44,368 bases of DNA from the NCBI GenBank assembly GCA_003223245.1, contig QHYI01000120.1, forward strand, positions 1 through 44,368. The letters run 5' to 3'. Of this stretch, positions 1 through 7,146 are shown in pieces. Each line of letters opens with the position of its first letter. Within the stretch, counting starts at the first letter, position 1. The notes beneath the pieces were generated by a model, which worked only from the letters and a program-made list of their open reading frames with translations, made no database searches and had not been told where the DNA came from. The stretch comes from Acidobacteriota bacterium (GTDB taxonomy: Bacteria; Acidobacteriota; Terriglobia; Acidiferrales; UBA7541). The translations under genes were made by a program, and so were the position numbers.

Positions 1-168
1 CGGCGCGAAGAACGCATCGGTTCGCTCGAGGTTGGCAAACAAGCGGACATCGCCGTATTCGAGGTGGCCGACTACCGCGAAATTCCTTATTATTTTGGAG
101 TGAACCACTGCTGGATGACGATCAAGCGTGGTCGCGTGATTCACGCCTCCAATGAGTCCAGGAACTAG
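1..168 (+). CDS. hutI: Imidazolonepropionase, C-terminal fragment
   Basis: This is the last 55 codons of a gene that begins before the window. The reading frame is open from base 1 to a TAG at 166-168. The peptide contains IGSLEVGKQADIAVF followed by DYREIPYYFGVNH, which matches the conserved C-terminal end of imidazolonepropionase, the amidohydrolase that opens 4-imidazolone-5-propanoate to N-formimino-glutamate in histidine degradation. The metal-binding part of the enzyme lies outside the window. A gene that would use its product, formiminotransferase-cyclodeaminase, sits 616 bases further on in the same orientation, which supports the call. The stop codon lies inside the next reading frame, so the two genes overlap by 17 bases. 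Confidence 0.85.
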   Translation, partial: RREERIGSLEVGKQADIAVFEVADYREIPYYFGVNHCWMTIKRGRVIHASNESRN

Positions 169-787
169 CTATACGGGCAAGCCCGTCCGGAGACTGAAGC
201 TTCCGAAGATCGGGGCGGCAAAGACCACAAGCCTCTTCGAAGAATATTTTTATATCCTCCTGGCGATGCTCTTTTTTGCTGTGGCGATCCTGGGGAAGGC
301 GGGGGGATTCAGCACATATAACGCAGCGGTGGTAGCGGCCTGGATCGCAACTTTGATTTGGTTTGTGCGCGAGTGCAAGGGCTATTTTGCAGAGAAGTCA
401 AAGACGGAGAACGGCAAAGCCATGTCCACGCCAGCGCCGGCTCCAGCCGCTAGGCAAGCAGCCAAAAGACCTTTGCTTCTTCCGCCAGGCATGAAGCCGA
501 TGATTGGACCACAGTGGCCGGTCAAACCAGGAGCGCGGCCCGGCTGGCCAAAGTTCCGCAAACAGAGGCCAGAACCGGAGGCTCAGAAACCTGTTTCTCA
601 AACGCCAGTGGTTGGAACATCCAGCGTTCAGACGCCACCCAATCAAGCGCCCGGTACGAATTCAAACGAGAAAAAGCGCGCGTTTGTTTACGAGCGGCCA
701 ACGCTGCCGGGTCGCTCGCCAAAATTGCCGAACAACTGGGTCAATCCTGAAGACAAAAAGCCGAACAACAAGAAACCGAGAAAATGA
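152..787 (+). CDS. Uncharacterised two-TM protein embedded in the hut operon
   Basis: I do not recognise this 211-residue protein. Two hydrophobic helices are visible at about residues 31-48 and 54-72, joined by a short Gly-rich turn. The remaining 140 residues are rich in Pro, Lys, Ala and Gln and look disordered, ending in a very basic tail. The ATG overlaps the end of hutI by 17 bases, and the TGA overlaps the next start codon in an ATGA arrangement. Expression is therefore probably coupled to both neighbours. No good ribosome-binding site precedes the ATG, which fits coupled re-initiation. The tight packing supports a real gene. Its job is unknown; a membrane anchor or scaffold for the pathway would be a guess. 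Confidence 0.65.
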   Translation: MSPGTSYTGKPVRRLKLPKIGAAKTTSLFEEYFYILLAMLFFAVAILGKAGGFSTYNAAVVAAWIATLIWFVRECKGYFAEKSKTENGKAMSTPAPAPAARQAAKRPLLLPPGMKPMIGPQWPVKPGARPGWPKFRKQRPEPEAQKPVSQTPVVGTSSVQTPPNQAPGTNSNEKKRAFVYERPTLPGRSPKLPNNWVNPEDKKPNNKKPRK

Positions 788-2322
788 AACGACTGATTGA
801 GTGCGTGCCGAATTTTTCAGAAGGGCGGGACCCGGCGAAAGTGGACGCTATCGTCGCGGCCATGAGCAGCGTGCCCGGCGTGTACGTGCTGGACCGCGAA
901 ATGGATGCAGACCATCACCGTTCGGTGATTACGCTGGCGGGCGAGCCGGATGCCGTAGCCGAAGCAGCGCTGCGGGGCGTTGGCAAAGCGATGGAGTTGA
1001 TCGACCTGACGAAACACTCGGGCGCTCACCCGCGCGTGGGTGCGGCGGACGTGGTGCCGTTCATTCCCGTCGATGGCGTGACGATTGAGGATTGCGTCGT
1101 GCTGGCGCACCGCGTGGGCCAGGAAATCTGGAAGCGCTACCGCATTCCCGTGTTCTTTTATGAGGCAGCGGCGACGCGGCCGGAGCGAGTAAATCTGGAA
1201 AACGTGCGGCGGGGACAATTCGAAGGGCTGCGCGAGGAAATGAAGAAGAATCACGACCGGCAGCCGGATGTGGGGGAGCCCAAGGTTCATCCCACAGCAG
1301 GCGTGACGGTGGTCGGCGCTCGCAAGTTCCTGATTGCCTATAACGTGAACTTGAATACGTGCGATGTAGGCATCGCGAACAAGATTGCCAAGGCCATCCG
1401 CTTTTCCTCCGGTGGGTTGCGGTATGTGAAATCGATGGGCGTGGAACTGAAGGCGCGCAACCTGGCGCAGGTTTCCATCAACCTGACGGATTTCGAGCAG
1501 ACGCCGATGTATCGCGTGTACGAAATGGTGAAGCGCGAGGCGGAGCGATACGGCGCGATGCCGGTGGGCAGCGAAATCGTCGGGCTGGTGCCCAAAAAAG
1601 CGCTGGAAATGACGGCGGACTTTTTCCTGCAACTGGAGAATTTCTCCCCGGCCCAAGTGTTTGAGAACAGGCTGGCAGGTGCCTTGAGCGGCGCGCCGTT
1701 CATAGCTTCCAAAGACCGCAAGCTGGCGGGCCTGGCGCGGCCGTTCTTGGATGCGCTGGCAACCCCGGCCGCGACACCGGGAGGCGGAAGCGCCTCGGCG
1801 TTTGCGGCGGCGCTGGCGGCCGCGCTCGGGCAAATGGTCGCGGGGCTTTCGCGGAAAAAGAAATCGCAGGCCGCGCACGTCGACCAACTTTCGGCCGCTC
1901 TCGATGAGATGCGCAAAGCCGCGGACGAACTCGCTCAGGCAATAGACCGTGATGCCGAGTCATACGACGCGGTAATGGCGGCGTTCAAACTGCCTCAGGG
2001 AAACGAGAAGGAAACACGCGAGCGTACCGAGGCGATTCAGAAGGCCACCAAGGGCGCTGCCGACGTTCCCCTGCAGGTGGCCGAGCGGACGGTTGCCCTT
2101 TTCGAACGCCTGGGACAACTGGATGGTATCGTCGCGGCATCCATGCGTTCAGACTTGCATGTGGCGCGTTTGCTTGCGGATGCAGGGGCCCGCGGGGCGT
2201 TGGCGAACGTTGAGATCAATCTGGAAGGTTTGACGGATGCGGCGTATGTAGCATCCATGCGAGCGAAAGCCGCGGCGCTGCGCAAGCGATTGGGCAGTGC
2301 GCCCCGCGCAACGAGCGCGTAA
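784..2322 (+). CDS. ftcD: Bifunctional glutamate formimidoyltransferase / formimidoyltetrahydrofolate cyclodeaminase
   Basis: This cytoplasmic enzyme moves the formimino group of formiminoglutamate to tetrahydrofolate, then releases ammonia to give methenyl-tetrahydrofolate. Residues 1 to about 300 are the transferase half, beginning RLIECVPNFSEGRD; the KHSGAHPRVGAADVVPF segment carries His82 at the position of the catalytic His of the mammalian enzyme. Residues from about 315 to 505 are the cyclodeaminase half, with TPGGGSASAF at 331-340 and RDAESYDAVMAAFKLP further on. At 512 residues it is close to the animal two-domain enzyme; many bacteria encode the halves separately. The start codon overlaps the preceding stop by 4 bases, so translation is coupled to the membrane protein upstream. 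Together with hutI this marks a histidine-utilisation operon. Confidence 0.93.
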   Translation: MKRLIECVPNFSEGRDPAKVDAIVAAMSSVPGVYVLDREMDADHHRSVITLAGEPDAVAEAALRGVGKAMELIDLTKHSGAHPRVGAADVVPFIPVDGVTIEDCVVLAHRVGQEIWKRYRIPVFFYEAAATRPERVNLENVRRGQFEGLREEMKKNHDRQPDVGEPKVHPTAGVTVVGARKFLIAYNVNLNTCDVGIANKIAKAIRFSSGGLRYVKSMGVELKARNLAQVSINLTDFEQTPMYRVYEMVKREAERYGAMPVGSEIVGLVPKKALEMTADFFLQLENFSPAQVFENRLAGALSGAPFIASKDRKLAGLARPFLDALATPAATPGGGSASAFAAALAAALGQMVAGLSRKKKSQAAHVDQLSAALDEMRKAADELAQAIDRDAESYDAVMAAFKLPQGNEKETRERTEAIQKATKGAADVPLQVAERTVALFERLGQLDGIVAASMRSDLHVARLLADAGARGALANVEINLEGLTDAAYVASMRAKAAALRKRLGSAPRATSA

Positions 2323-2361
2323 AATGGTAATCCCCTCGGCCCTTTTCGAAAGGAGCATTTT

Positions 2362-3387
2362 ATGACCGTTATCAAGGCGATCGGCAAAGCCGGAGTCGCC
2401 ACGATTGTGACCGCTTTTCTGCTTGCAGCGCCGAAGCCTGCCCGCGCAGGCCGCTTGGGCACAGACGTCATTGCACTGTTTCCCAAGAACGTAGGAGAGT
2501 TTGCGTACTGCGATTTAAAGAAAGCGCGGTCTCAAAAATGGTTTCCGCAGTTGCAGGCGCAGATGATCCCGGAGCGGTTCCGGGAATTCGAGAAATTTCT
2601 GGCGTCGGCCGGTGTGGACCCCAATTCACAGGTCGATGAGCTGGCGTGGGGGCTCGTGGCGGAAGGAGTGACCGCGAAGACCGAAGGAACAGGCTCGACA
2701 GCGGTTCCCACGGGAGAAGAGGTCGTGGGCGTCGCACTGGGTAGCTACAACCCGAACTCGACGGAAGCGTATTTCAAGCGGCAGAAGCTGCCGACCTTCA
2801 AAGTGCGCGGCTACACGTTGTACTCGTTCGGCACCGGCTCGGGAGCGAGTGACCTGTTTTTCTTGTTCATCGATTCGAACACCGCCGCGTTCGGGCACCG
2901 CGCGATCCTCGAAAAAATGGTTGACGTGCGCTTTGGTGAAGACGAAAGTCTGCTGAACAACGACAAGCTGTTCCCGCTCATCAATGAAGCGAACGGCAGC
3001 GGCGTCGTGTGGGCGGTGCTGAATCCGGCCTACACGCGGCTGGCCCTGCAGCAGCTTGCTCCAGAAATAGAGCAGTTTCCGGAAGCCGCGAAGCTCGTTT
3101 CGCGCATGCAGAATTTGATCATCAATGTGGACGCGGGCAGCGGCATTAATGGAAAATTCCAGGCGATTTGCGGATCCACCGAAGACGCCAATACGCTAGG
3201 CCAACTGCTCCAGGCGGGATTTCTTTACAAACGCTATCAGGCCCAAAAGGACAACCCGGAGCTGGCGGACCTGCTGGACCAGGCGCGCATCACGCCTGCC
3301 GGAGACCGCGTCACGCTCAACATGTCGCTAAGCGACGACCAGATGACCTCATTGATTCGGAAGAATACCTTCGCGCTGAAGATGTAG
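2362..3387 (+). CDS. Secreted protein of unknown function
   Basis: A strong ribosome-binding site, GAAAGGAG, lies 7 bases before the ATG. The 341-residue product starts with a basic segment and a hydrophobic helix and then the sequence APKPARAG, which reads as a signal peptide cleaved near residue 29. The mature part begins DVIALFPKNVGEFAYCDLKKA and is an alternating alpha/beta sequence with no catalytic motif that I recognise. Its opening resembles large secreted acidobacterial proteins of the DUF3352 type, but that is a recalled resemblance. It is separated from ftcD by 39 bases and could be read from the same transcript. A clear terminator follows. Confidence 0.7.
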   Translation: MTVIKAIGKAGVATIVTAFLLAAPKPARAGRLGTDVIALFPKNVGEFAYCDLKKARSQKWFPQLQAQMIPERFREFEKFLASAGVDPNSQVDELAWGLVAEGVTAKTEGTGSTAVPTGEEVVGVALGSYNPNSTEAYFKRQKLPTFKVRGYTLYSFGTGSGASDLFFLFIDSNTAAFGHRAILEKMVDVRFGEDESLLNNDKLFPLINEANGSGVVWAVLNPAYTRLALQQLAPEIEQFPEAAKLVSRMQNLIINVDAGSGINGKFQAICGSTEDANTLGQLLQAGFLYKRYQAQKDNPELADLLDQARITPAGDRVTLNMSLSDDQMTSLIRKNTFALKM

Positions 3388-3412
3388 GCCGCAAGCTTAC
3401 TGAACCTTATTG

Positions 3413-3460
3413 AAAAAAGATGGGCCGGGTAAAAACCTTTGTCCGGCCTATTTTGTTTTA
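3413..3460. terminator. Bidirectional Rho-independent terminator
   Basis: A ten-pair hairpin (3421-3430 with 3441-3450, core GGCCGG/CCGGCC, some G-U pairs) has a 10-base loop. An A-run lies on the left side and TTTTGTTTT on the right side. It sits between two convergent genes and can stop transcription from both directions. Confidence 0.85.
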
Positions 3461-3467
3461 GAGGCCG

Positions 3468-3893
3468 CTAAACGCTGGGGGCTACCTGGCGCAGGTACTT
3501 CGTGAGCCGGGTCACAACTTCCTTGCCGCGGGTTTCGTGTTGCACTCGGTCCACGCCGGATAACGTTTCTGAGCTCCCGGCGGTTGCCGCCTTCTTTGCG
3601 GCCAAACTTGTAACCCTGCGCGTGCCGAAGGCGGGAGCAACCTCTTCGTAAGAAAGGGAGACTTCCAGGCGGTCGGGAAAACGCGCGAAATCCACTTCCA
3701 AATGAGGATGTTCGGCGGCCAGGCGCTTAAAAGCTTCCGTGCACGCCTCGATGACCGCAGATTGCAATCCGGCGCTAGCCTCATTGTCCAGGCCAGCTAG
3801 ATCGGCCAAGAAGCGCGCTACGCCGCCTGCCGCCGCGGCCAGGCGAACGTCGGCATCCATCGACATGTGCAAGTTTTTCGCCTTAGCGGCCAC
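3468..3893 (-). CDS. Degenerate RsbW-like (HATPase fold) anti-sigma-type protein
   Basis: The 141-residue product has the outline of the RsbW/SpoIIAB family of anti-sigma kinases, which hold sigma factors through a GHKL ATPase fold. The helix AVIEACTEAFKRL aligns with the N-box helix of that family, but the key Asn is replaced by Glu. The following strand LEVSLSYEEVAPAF stands where the DxGxG box should be, and Asp and Gly are missing. ATP binding is therefore doubtful and it may act by binding alone. The start could be GTG at 3893 or the ATG at codon 10. The gene overlaps the small Cys-rich gene upstream by 11 bases, so the two are probably co-translated. Family assignment is moderate. Confidence 0.6.
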   Translation of the reverse strand: MAAKAKNLHMSMDADVRLAAAAGGVARFLADLAGLDNEASAGLQSAVIEACTEAFKRLAAEHPHLEVDFARFPDRLEVSLSYEEVAPAFGTRRVTSLAAKKAATAGSSETLSGVDRVQHETRGKEVVTRLTKYLRQVAPSV

Positions 3894-4062
3894 GGCTGCT
3901 CGCCAGCGCCACGTCGCAGGCCTCCCGGCAATCCGGGCAGTAATAGAGCCCGTCGGCGCAGAGACGGACGCTGTGCTGTCCCTTGCAAATGGTGCAGTAT
4001 TTTTCGCAAGTACAGCGGTCTTCGGTCAGGTCGCATTGCACACAGACAGTTGGACCTTCCAT
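3883..4062 (-). CDS. 59-residue Cys-rich protein, probable zinc-binding
   Basis: This short gene reads MEGPTVCVQCDLTEDRCTC and continues to a TAA at 3883-3885. Its 59 residues hold ten Cys in the order CxxC, CxC, CxxC, C, CxxC, C, spaced as in zinc ribbons or double zinc fingers. AGAGG lies about 7 bases before the ATG on the minus strand and is an acceptable ribosome-binding site. The last 11 bases overlap the RsbW-like gene, suggesting a two-gene operon. I infer metal binding from the Cys spacing. A redox or zinc switch acting with the downstream HATPase-like protein is possible but unproven. Confidence 0.65.
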   Translation of the reverse strand: MEGPTVCVQCDLTEDRCTCEKYCTICKGQHSVRLCADGLYYCPDCREACDVALASSRGR

Positions 4063-4196
4063 GAGCGCCCTCTAGAAAAACTGTACCTGAGGCAATCTGC
4101 GGCGGCAAGGCGAACGTGGGTGCGTCGCTATCGGTCATGCAACTGCCGTGACGGGGCAACCGCGAGTGCCAATCGGTCATTGTTCACCCCACATCG

Positions 4197-4215
4197 TCCC
4201 TCACGCGGTGAGGGA
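4197..4215. repeat. Perfect short hairpin TCCCTCAC-GCG-GTGAGGGA
   Basis: Eight perfectly paired bases with a 3-base loop lie in the 216-base spacer between the M56 gene end and the start of the Cys-rich gene. No T-run follows on either strand, so it is not a typical terminator. It may be an operator or a transcript-stabilising hairpin. Confidence 0.5.
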
Positions 4216-4278
4216 TCTCAGTACCCCGGTTTCGAGACCAGCATTTCGAGGGAGCCGAAAAGAAATGTGCAAGGGGCG

Positions 4279-6354
4279 CTAAGGGTTGACTAGGTGTTTC
4301 TCGTCCGTAAGGCGGACGCGGTCGGCGTTGCCTACGCTAGACATGTCCGAGAGGATGACTTTCTCGCCCTCCTTGAGCCCTTCGAGGACCTCGATGGTAC
4401 TCACCGAAGCGCGGCCGAGCTTCAGGTTGACGCGCACCGCCTCCGTGCCATTGTTGACGATCTTAAAGAGGCTAATCTCGCTGTTCGGAGCGCTATGCAC
4501 CGGGCGTCCGACGAAGAGAACGTCATCCAATTTTCCGATGTCGATGTTGGCGCTAACTTCGAGACCCGCCGTGGTTCCTTGGGGCACAGCATCGAGCGCG
4601 ATGTCTACGGTTCGCGTATTGTCAGATGGCGGGCCAACGCTGCTGACGTGCCCCTTCCCAAGAGGGCCATTCTTCGAGGCGACTACGGCGTTTTCACCCG
4701 GTTTCACGTCGCTCGCCATGGCTGCCGGAACCGTCACGCGAGCGACGAAGGTCGCGGAACCTCCTCCACGCACGAGTGTTCCCAAGCCGCGAGCCTGGAG
4801 CGGCATCGGGCCTCTTTTGACGGTGTCGAGCCAAATCGCGGAAATGTCCATGCTGGGTTCACCCTGGTAGGCGCGCGTGCTGATTCCCCCGGAAATACCG
4901 CCGCTGACCCCGTTGACGATTCCCTTAGAGACTCCATTCGCCACGCCATGCGAATCCCTGCCCACGATATTGCCCGCAATACCTCCTGCAATGCCGCCGC
5001 TAACACCGCCGTCCCGTCTGCCTGGTAGGACGGTTTGCTGATATACGTCAAATTGCAAGACGACGTAATCGGTCGATCGCGGCCAGGGGGACAGGGTGCC
5101 GCGAACTTCGACGGTTACTCCGCGCTCAGCCCAGAAGTCTTCCAGAACTTTCTTCATCTCGTCCACTATCGCAGGGTCGTAGACCGTTTCGACCTTGGAG
5201 CGGTCGAGAAGTTTACTCAGCCTAACCTGCGCGGCATTTACCGCAGCCGTGTTCGGGGCATTGTCGCCGAAATGGTGATAATTGACTTCCACTCTCTGGA
5301 GTCCGGGGACCGGCGTGGGACTCTTTTGTTGCTGAGAACTACCGTCTTGAGGTCCAAGCTGCGCGGGACGCGGCGCGGCTTTGAGGGGGAAAGCCCGCGC
5401 GGCGAGGGCCATGACCAGCGCGAGACAGCAGGAAACGAGACTTAGCGAGACAATCAGTCTTCTTCGGGACATGCGAACCTCCTTGAGCATGAGTGTGACT
5501 CGCTCGACGAGCTGGCGTTCGGCGAGAAAGGGCGGCGCGGGAATGGCCGCGAGGGCTCTGCGGCTGTTGGTGAATTCAAGCAGGGCTTCGAGATAGGGCT
5601 TCCGCGCTTCTGTCAGCCTAACCACTTCGAGATCGACGATTTGCTCCCGCGCGAGCCGGGTGCGCGAGATGAGCCAGCCGATGGCGGGATGGAACCAGAA
5701 CACGGTGCCTAGGACTTCTTCGCCGAGATGATGCGCCCAATCGTGGCGGCGGACGTGGAGCAGTTCGTGGCAGGCAATCGCGGATTGCAAACGCGGGGCC
5801 AAAGATGCGAAGCGCTCCGGAAGGAGCACGAGCGGCGCGAGAAAGCCAAAAGTGACGGGCGAATCCACTTGAGGGGAGAGACGGAACTCCGCCGGAGCAG
5901 CCACCAGAATACGCATTGCTTGGAGAACAGGACCATATTCAGAAGAAGAGGGGATGGGGGAGGAGGCTTGGCGGAGACGGGAAAGTTGGAGAAGGCCGAT
6001 TGCAAGGATGGCGAAGCGGAAGGCGATTCCGGCGAGAATCAGGATGCCGAGAGTCGCAGCGATCGTCTGAAGGCTGGGAAGATGCCAGGGGGTAGCGGCG
6101 GGAATGGATGGCGGGGGAAGCGGAACGCCGACAAAATCAGTGTTGATGACCTTCGCCGCACTAGTTTGTGGGCCATGCCAGGGCTGGAGGAATGGGAGCG
6201 CCAGGCTAATGGCGAGAAGCGCCCGCCAATAGGCGAGAAGAACGCGGGGCTGCCGAAGTTTCCCGGCGCGCGAGAGAAGGGCGGCGGCAAGGACCAGAAA
6301 AGCTACTTGGACGTACCAGAAAGCCAGATTGTGAAACCACAAAGGCATTTCCAT
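4279..6354 (-). CDS. BlaR1/M56-family membrane metallopeptidase fused to an efflux-adaptor-like C-terminus
   Basis: The start at 6354 is chosen because AGGAG lies 7 bases before it and it leaves 31 bases to blaI; a frame extension to 6486 would overlap blaI. The 691-residue product has hydrophobic helices near 11-30, 43-57 and 97-125, the zinc motif HELLH at 196-200 and another membrane helix near 298-320, as in M56 sensors that cleave BlaI-type repressors. After it come a region around 355-440 that faintly resembles a POTRA repeat, a Gly-Ile-Ala-Val repeat tract at about 450-492, and a tail from about 525 on. That tail, with VPAAMASDVKPGENAVV, VGRPVHSAPNSEISLFK and EVLEGLKEGEKVILSD, reads like the end of MacA/HlyD adaptor proteins. 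The usual penicillin-binding sensor domain of BlaR1 is absent. Confidence 0.85.
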   Translation of the reverse strand: MEMPLWFHNLAFWYVQVAFLVLAAALLSRAGKLRQPRVLLAYWRALLAISLALPFLQPWHGPQTSAAKVINTDFVGVPLPPPSIPAATPWHLPSLQTIAATLGILILAGIAFRFAILAIGLLQLSRLRQASSPIPSSSEYGPVLQAMRILVAAPAEFRLSPQVDSPVTFGFLAPLVLLPERFASLAPRLQSAIACHELLHVRRHDWAHHLGEEVLGTVFWFHPAIGWLISRTRLAREQIVDLEVVRLTEARKPYLEALLEFTNSRRALAAIPAPPFLAERQLVERVTLMLKEVRMSRRRLIVSLSLVSCCLALVMALAARAFPLKAAPRPAQLGPQDGSSQQQKSPTPVPGLQRVEVNYHHFGDNAPNTAAVNAAQVRLSKLLDRSKVETVYDPAIVDEMKKVLEDFWAERGVTVEVRGTLSPWPRSTDYVVLQFDVYQQTVLPGRRDGGVSGGIAGGIAGNIVGRDSHGVANGVSKGIVNGVSGGISGGISTRAYQGEPSMDISAIWLDTVKRGPMPLQARGLGTLVRGGGSATFVARVTVPAAMASDVKPGENAVVASKNGPLGKGHVSSVGPPSDNTRTVDIALDAVPQGTTAGLEVSANIDIGKLDDVLFVGRPVHSAPNSEISLFKIVNNGTEAVRVNLKLGRASVSTIEVLEGLKEGEKVILSDMSSVGNADRVRLTDEKHLVNP

Positions 6355-6385
6355 AAACGACTCCTGACATCCGGGCGGCTGACTC

Positions 6386-6760
6386 TCATTTGCTTTCCTC
6401 GACCATACGCACAATGTTTTCCAAGTCTTTTTCCCGAAGCTGGCGTGATTTGACGAGGTGGACGAGTAGAGGTTCCGCCGAGCCATTGAAAACGCGGTCG
6501 ATGAATTCGCGAATCATGCCGCCGATGATTTGATTTTTGGGATGCGCGGGGCGGTAAAGGAAAGCGCGATCCTGGCGGCGCTTCTTCAGATAGCCCTTGG
6601 TTTCGAGGATCTTCATCATGGTCATGACGGTGGTGTAGGCGATTTTGCGGCGCTCGAGCAAGACTTCGTAAACATCGCGGACGGTGGCGGCGCCGCGTTG
6701 CCAGACGAGCTTCATAATTTCGAGCTCCTGAGGGGTAAGCGTGTTGTGTTTCGGACGCAT
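6386..6760 (-). CDS. blaI: BlaI/MecI-family transcriptional repressor
   Basis: The 124-residue protein starts LTPQELEIMKLVWQRG, then VRDVYEVLLERRKIAYTTVM and MMKILETKGYLKKRR, the winged-helix DNA-binding domain of BlaI/MecI repressors. The C-terminal part, ending FNGSAEPLLVHLV and onward, is the dimerisation region and includes the stretch normally cut by the partner protease. The M56 peptidase gene follows 31 bases downstream, giving the standard repressor-protease pair. No ribosome-binding site is visible, but a promoter-like -10 box ends only 6 bases before the ATG, so the transcript may be leaderless. A palindrome inside that promoter is a likely site for self-repression. The target antibiotic or envelope signal cannot be read from the sequence. 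Confidence 0.93.
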   Translation of the reverse strand: MRPKHNTLTPQELEIMKLVWQRGAATVRDVYEVLLERRKIAYTTVMTMMKILETKGYLKKRRQDRAFLYRPAHPKNQIIGGMIREFIDRVFNGSAEPLLVHLVKSRQLREKDLENIVRMVEESK

Positions 6761-6766
6761 AGCAAG

Positions 6767-6795
6767 TATTTAGTACTAATTAATTCGTACGTCAA
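6767..6795 (-). promoter_or_regulatory. blaI promoter with embedded palindrome
   Basis: On the minus strand, TTGACG (6790-6795) and TAAATA (6767-6772) are separated by exactly 17 bases and the ATG begins 6 bases after the -10 box. The spacer holds the palindrome TTAGTACTAA (6770-6779) next to AATTAATT and CGTACG. The palindrome overlaps the core promoter, where an autorepressor would bind. That BlaI binds here is inference. Confidence 0.65.
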
Positions 6796-7146
6796 GCGAA
6801 AAGTGAACTCTTTTTATGTCGCAGGTCGGCAGTCTCATCGTGCCCGTAATTTCGGAGTGCTCTTCGGCAAGCCAGGGCCACACCTGACAGGGCCGCAACG
6901 ATCGATAGCCTTGCCCATCCGCGTCAAAAGGCCTTGTTTGCGTCTAGGCCAGCCGCCAGTTCATTTCCCAAAGTCCGATCCTTTTCCAAAAGGCAGCGTG
7001 GCCAGGCGGGTGGCGAACAGGCCCAGCTGTGTTCCAGGAGAACGCGAATCACGGGACGCGGTTCACGGGTCACCGTGCGGCATTCACGGTTCGTTGCGTG
7101 TTCCGCACCGCTGCGCTACAGTGACTCTCAGGCCACTAATTCAACC
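6796..7146. other. Intergenic region between blaI and the acyl-CoA synthetase gene
   Basis: No gene is supported in this divergent spacer. It holds loosely repeated TCACGG units (near 7049, 7063 and 7084). A reading frame open from 6934 into the synthetase is not used here because similarity to the enzyme family only begins around 7147. Confidence 0.5.

Noticed and set aside
3739-4293. A 184-codon plus-strand frame antisense to the Cys-rich and RsbW-like genes
   Set aside because: Composition is that of a shadow frame, and the minus strand has the Cys pattern and family-like helices.
6934-7146. N-terminal extension of the acyl-CoA synthetase
   Set aside because: The extra 71 codons are basic, low-quality sequence with TCACGG repeats; homologous sequence starts at 7147.
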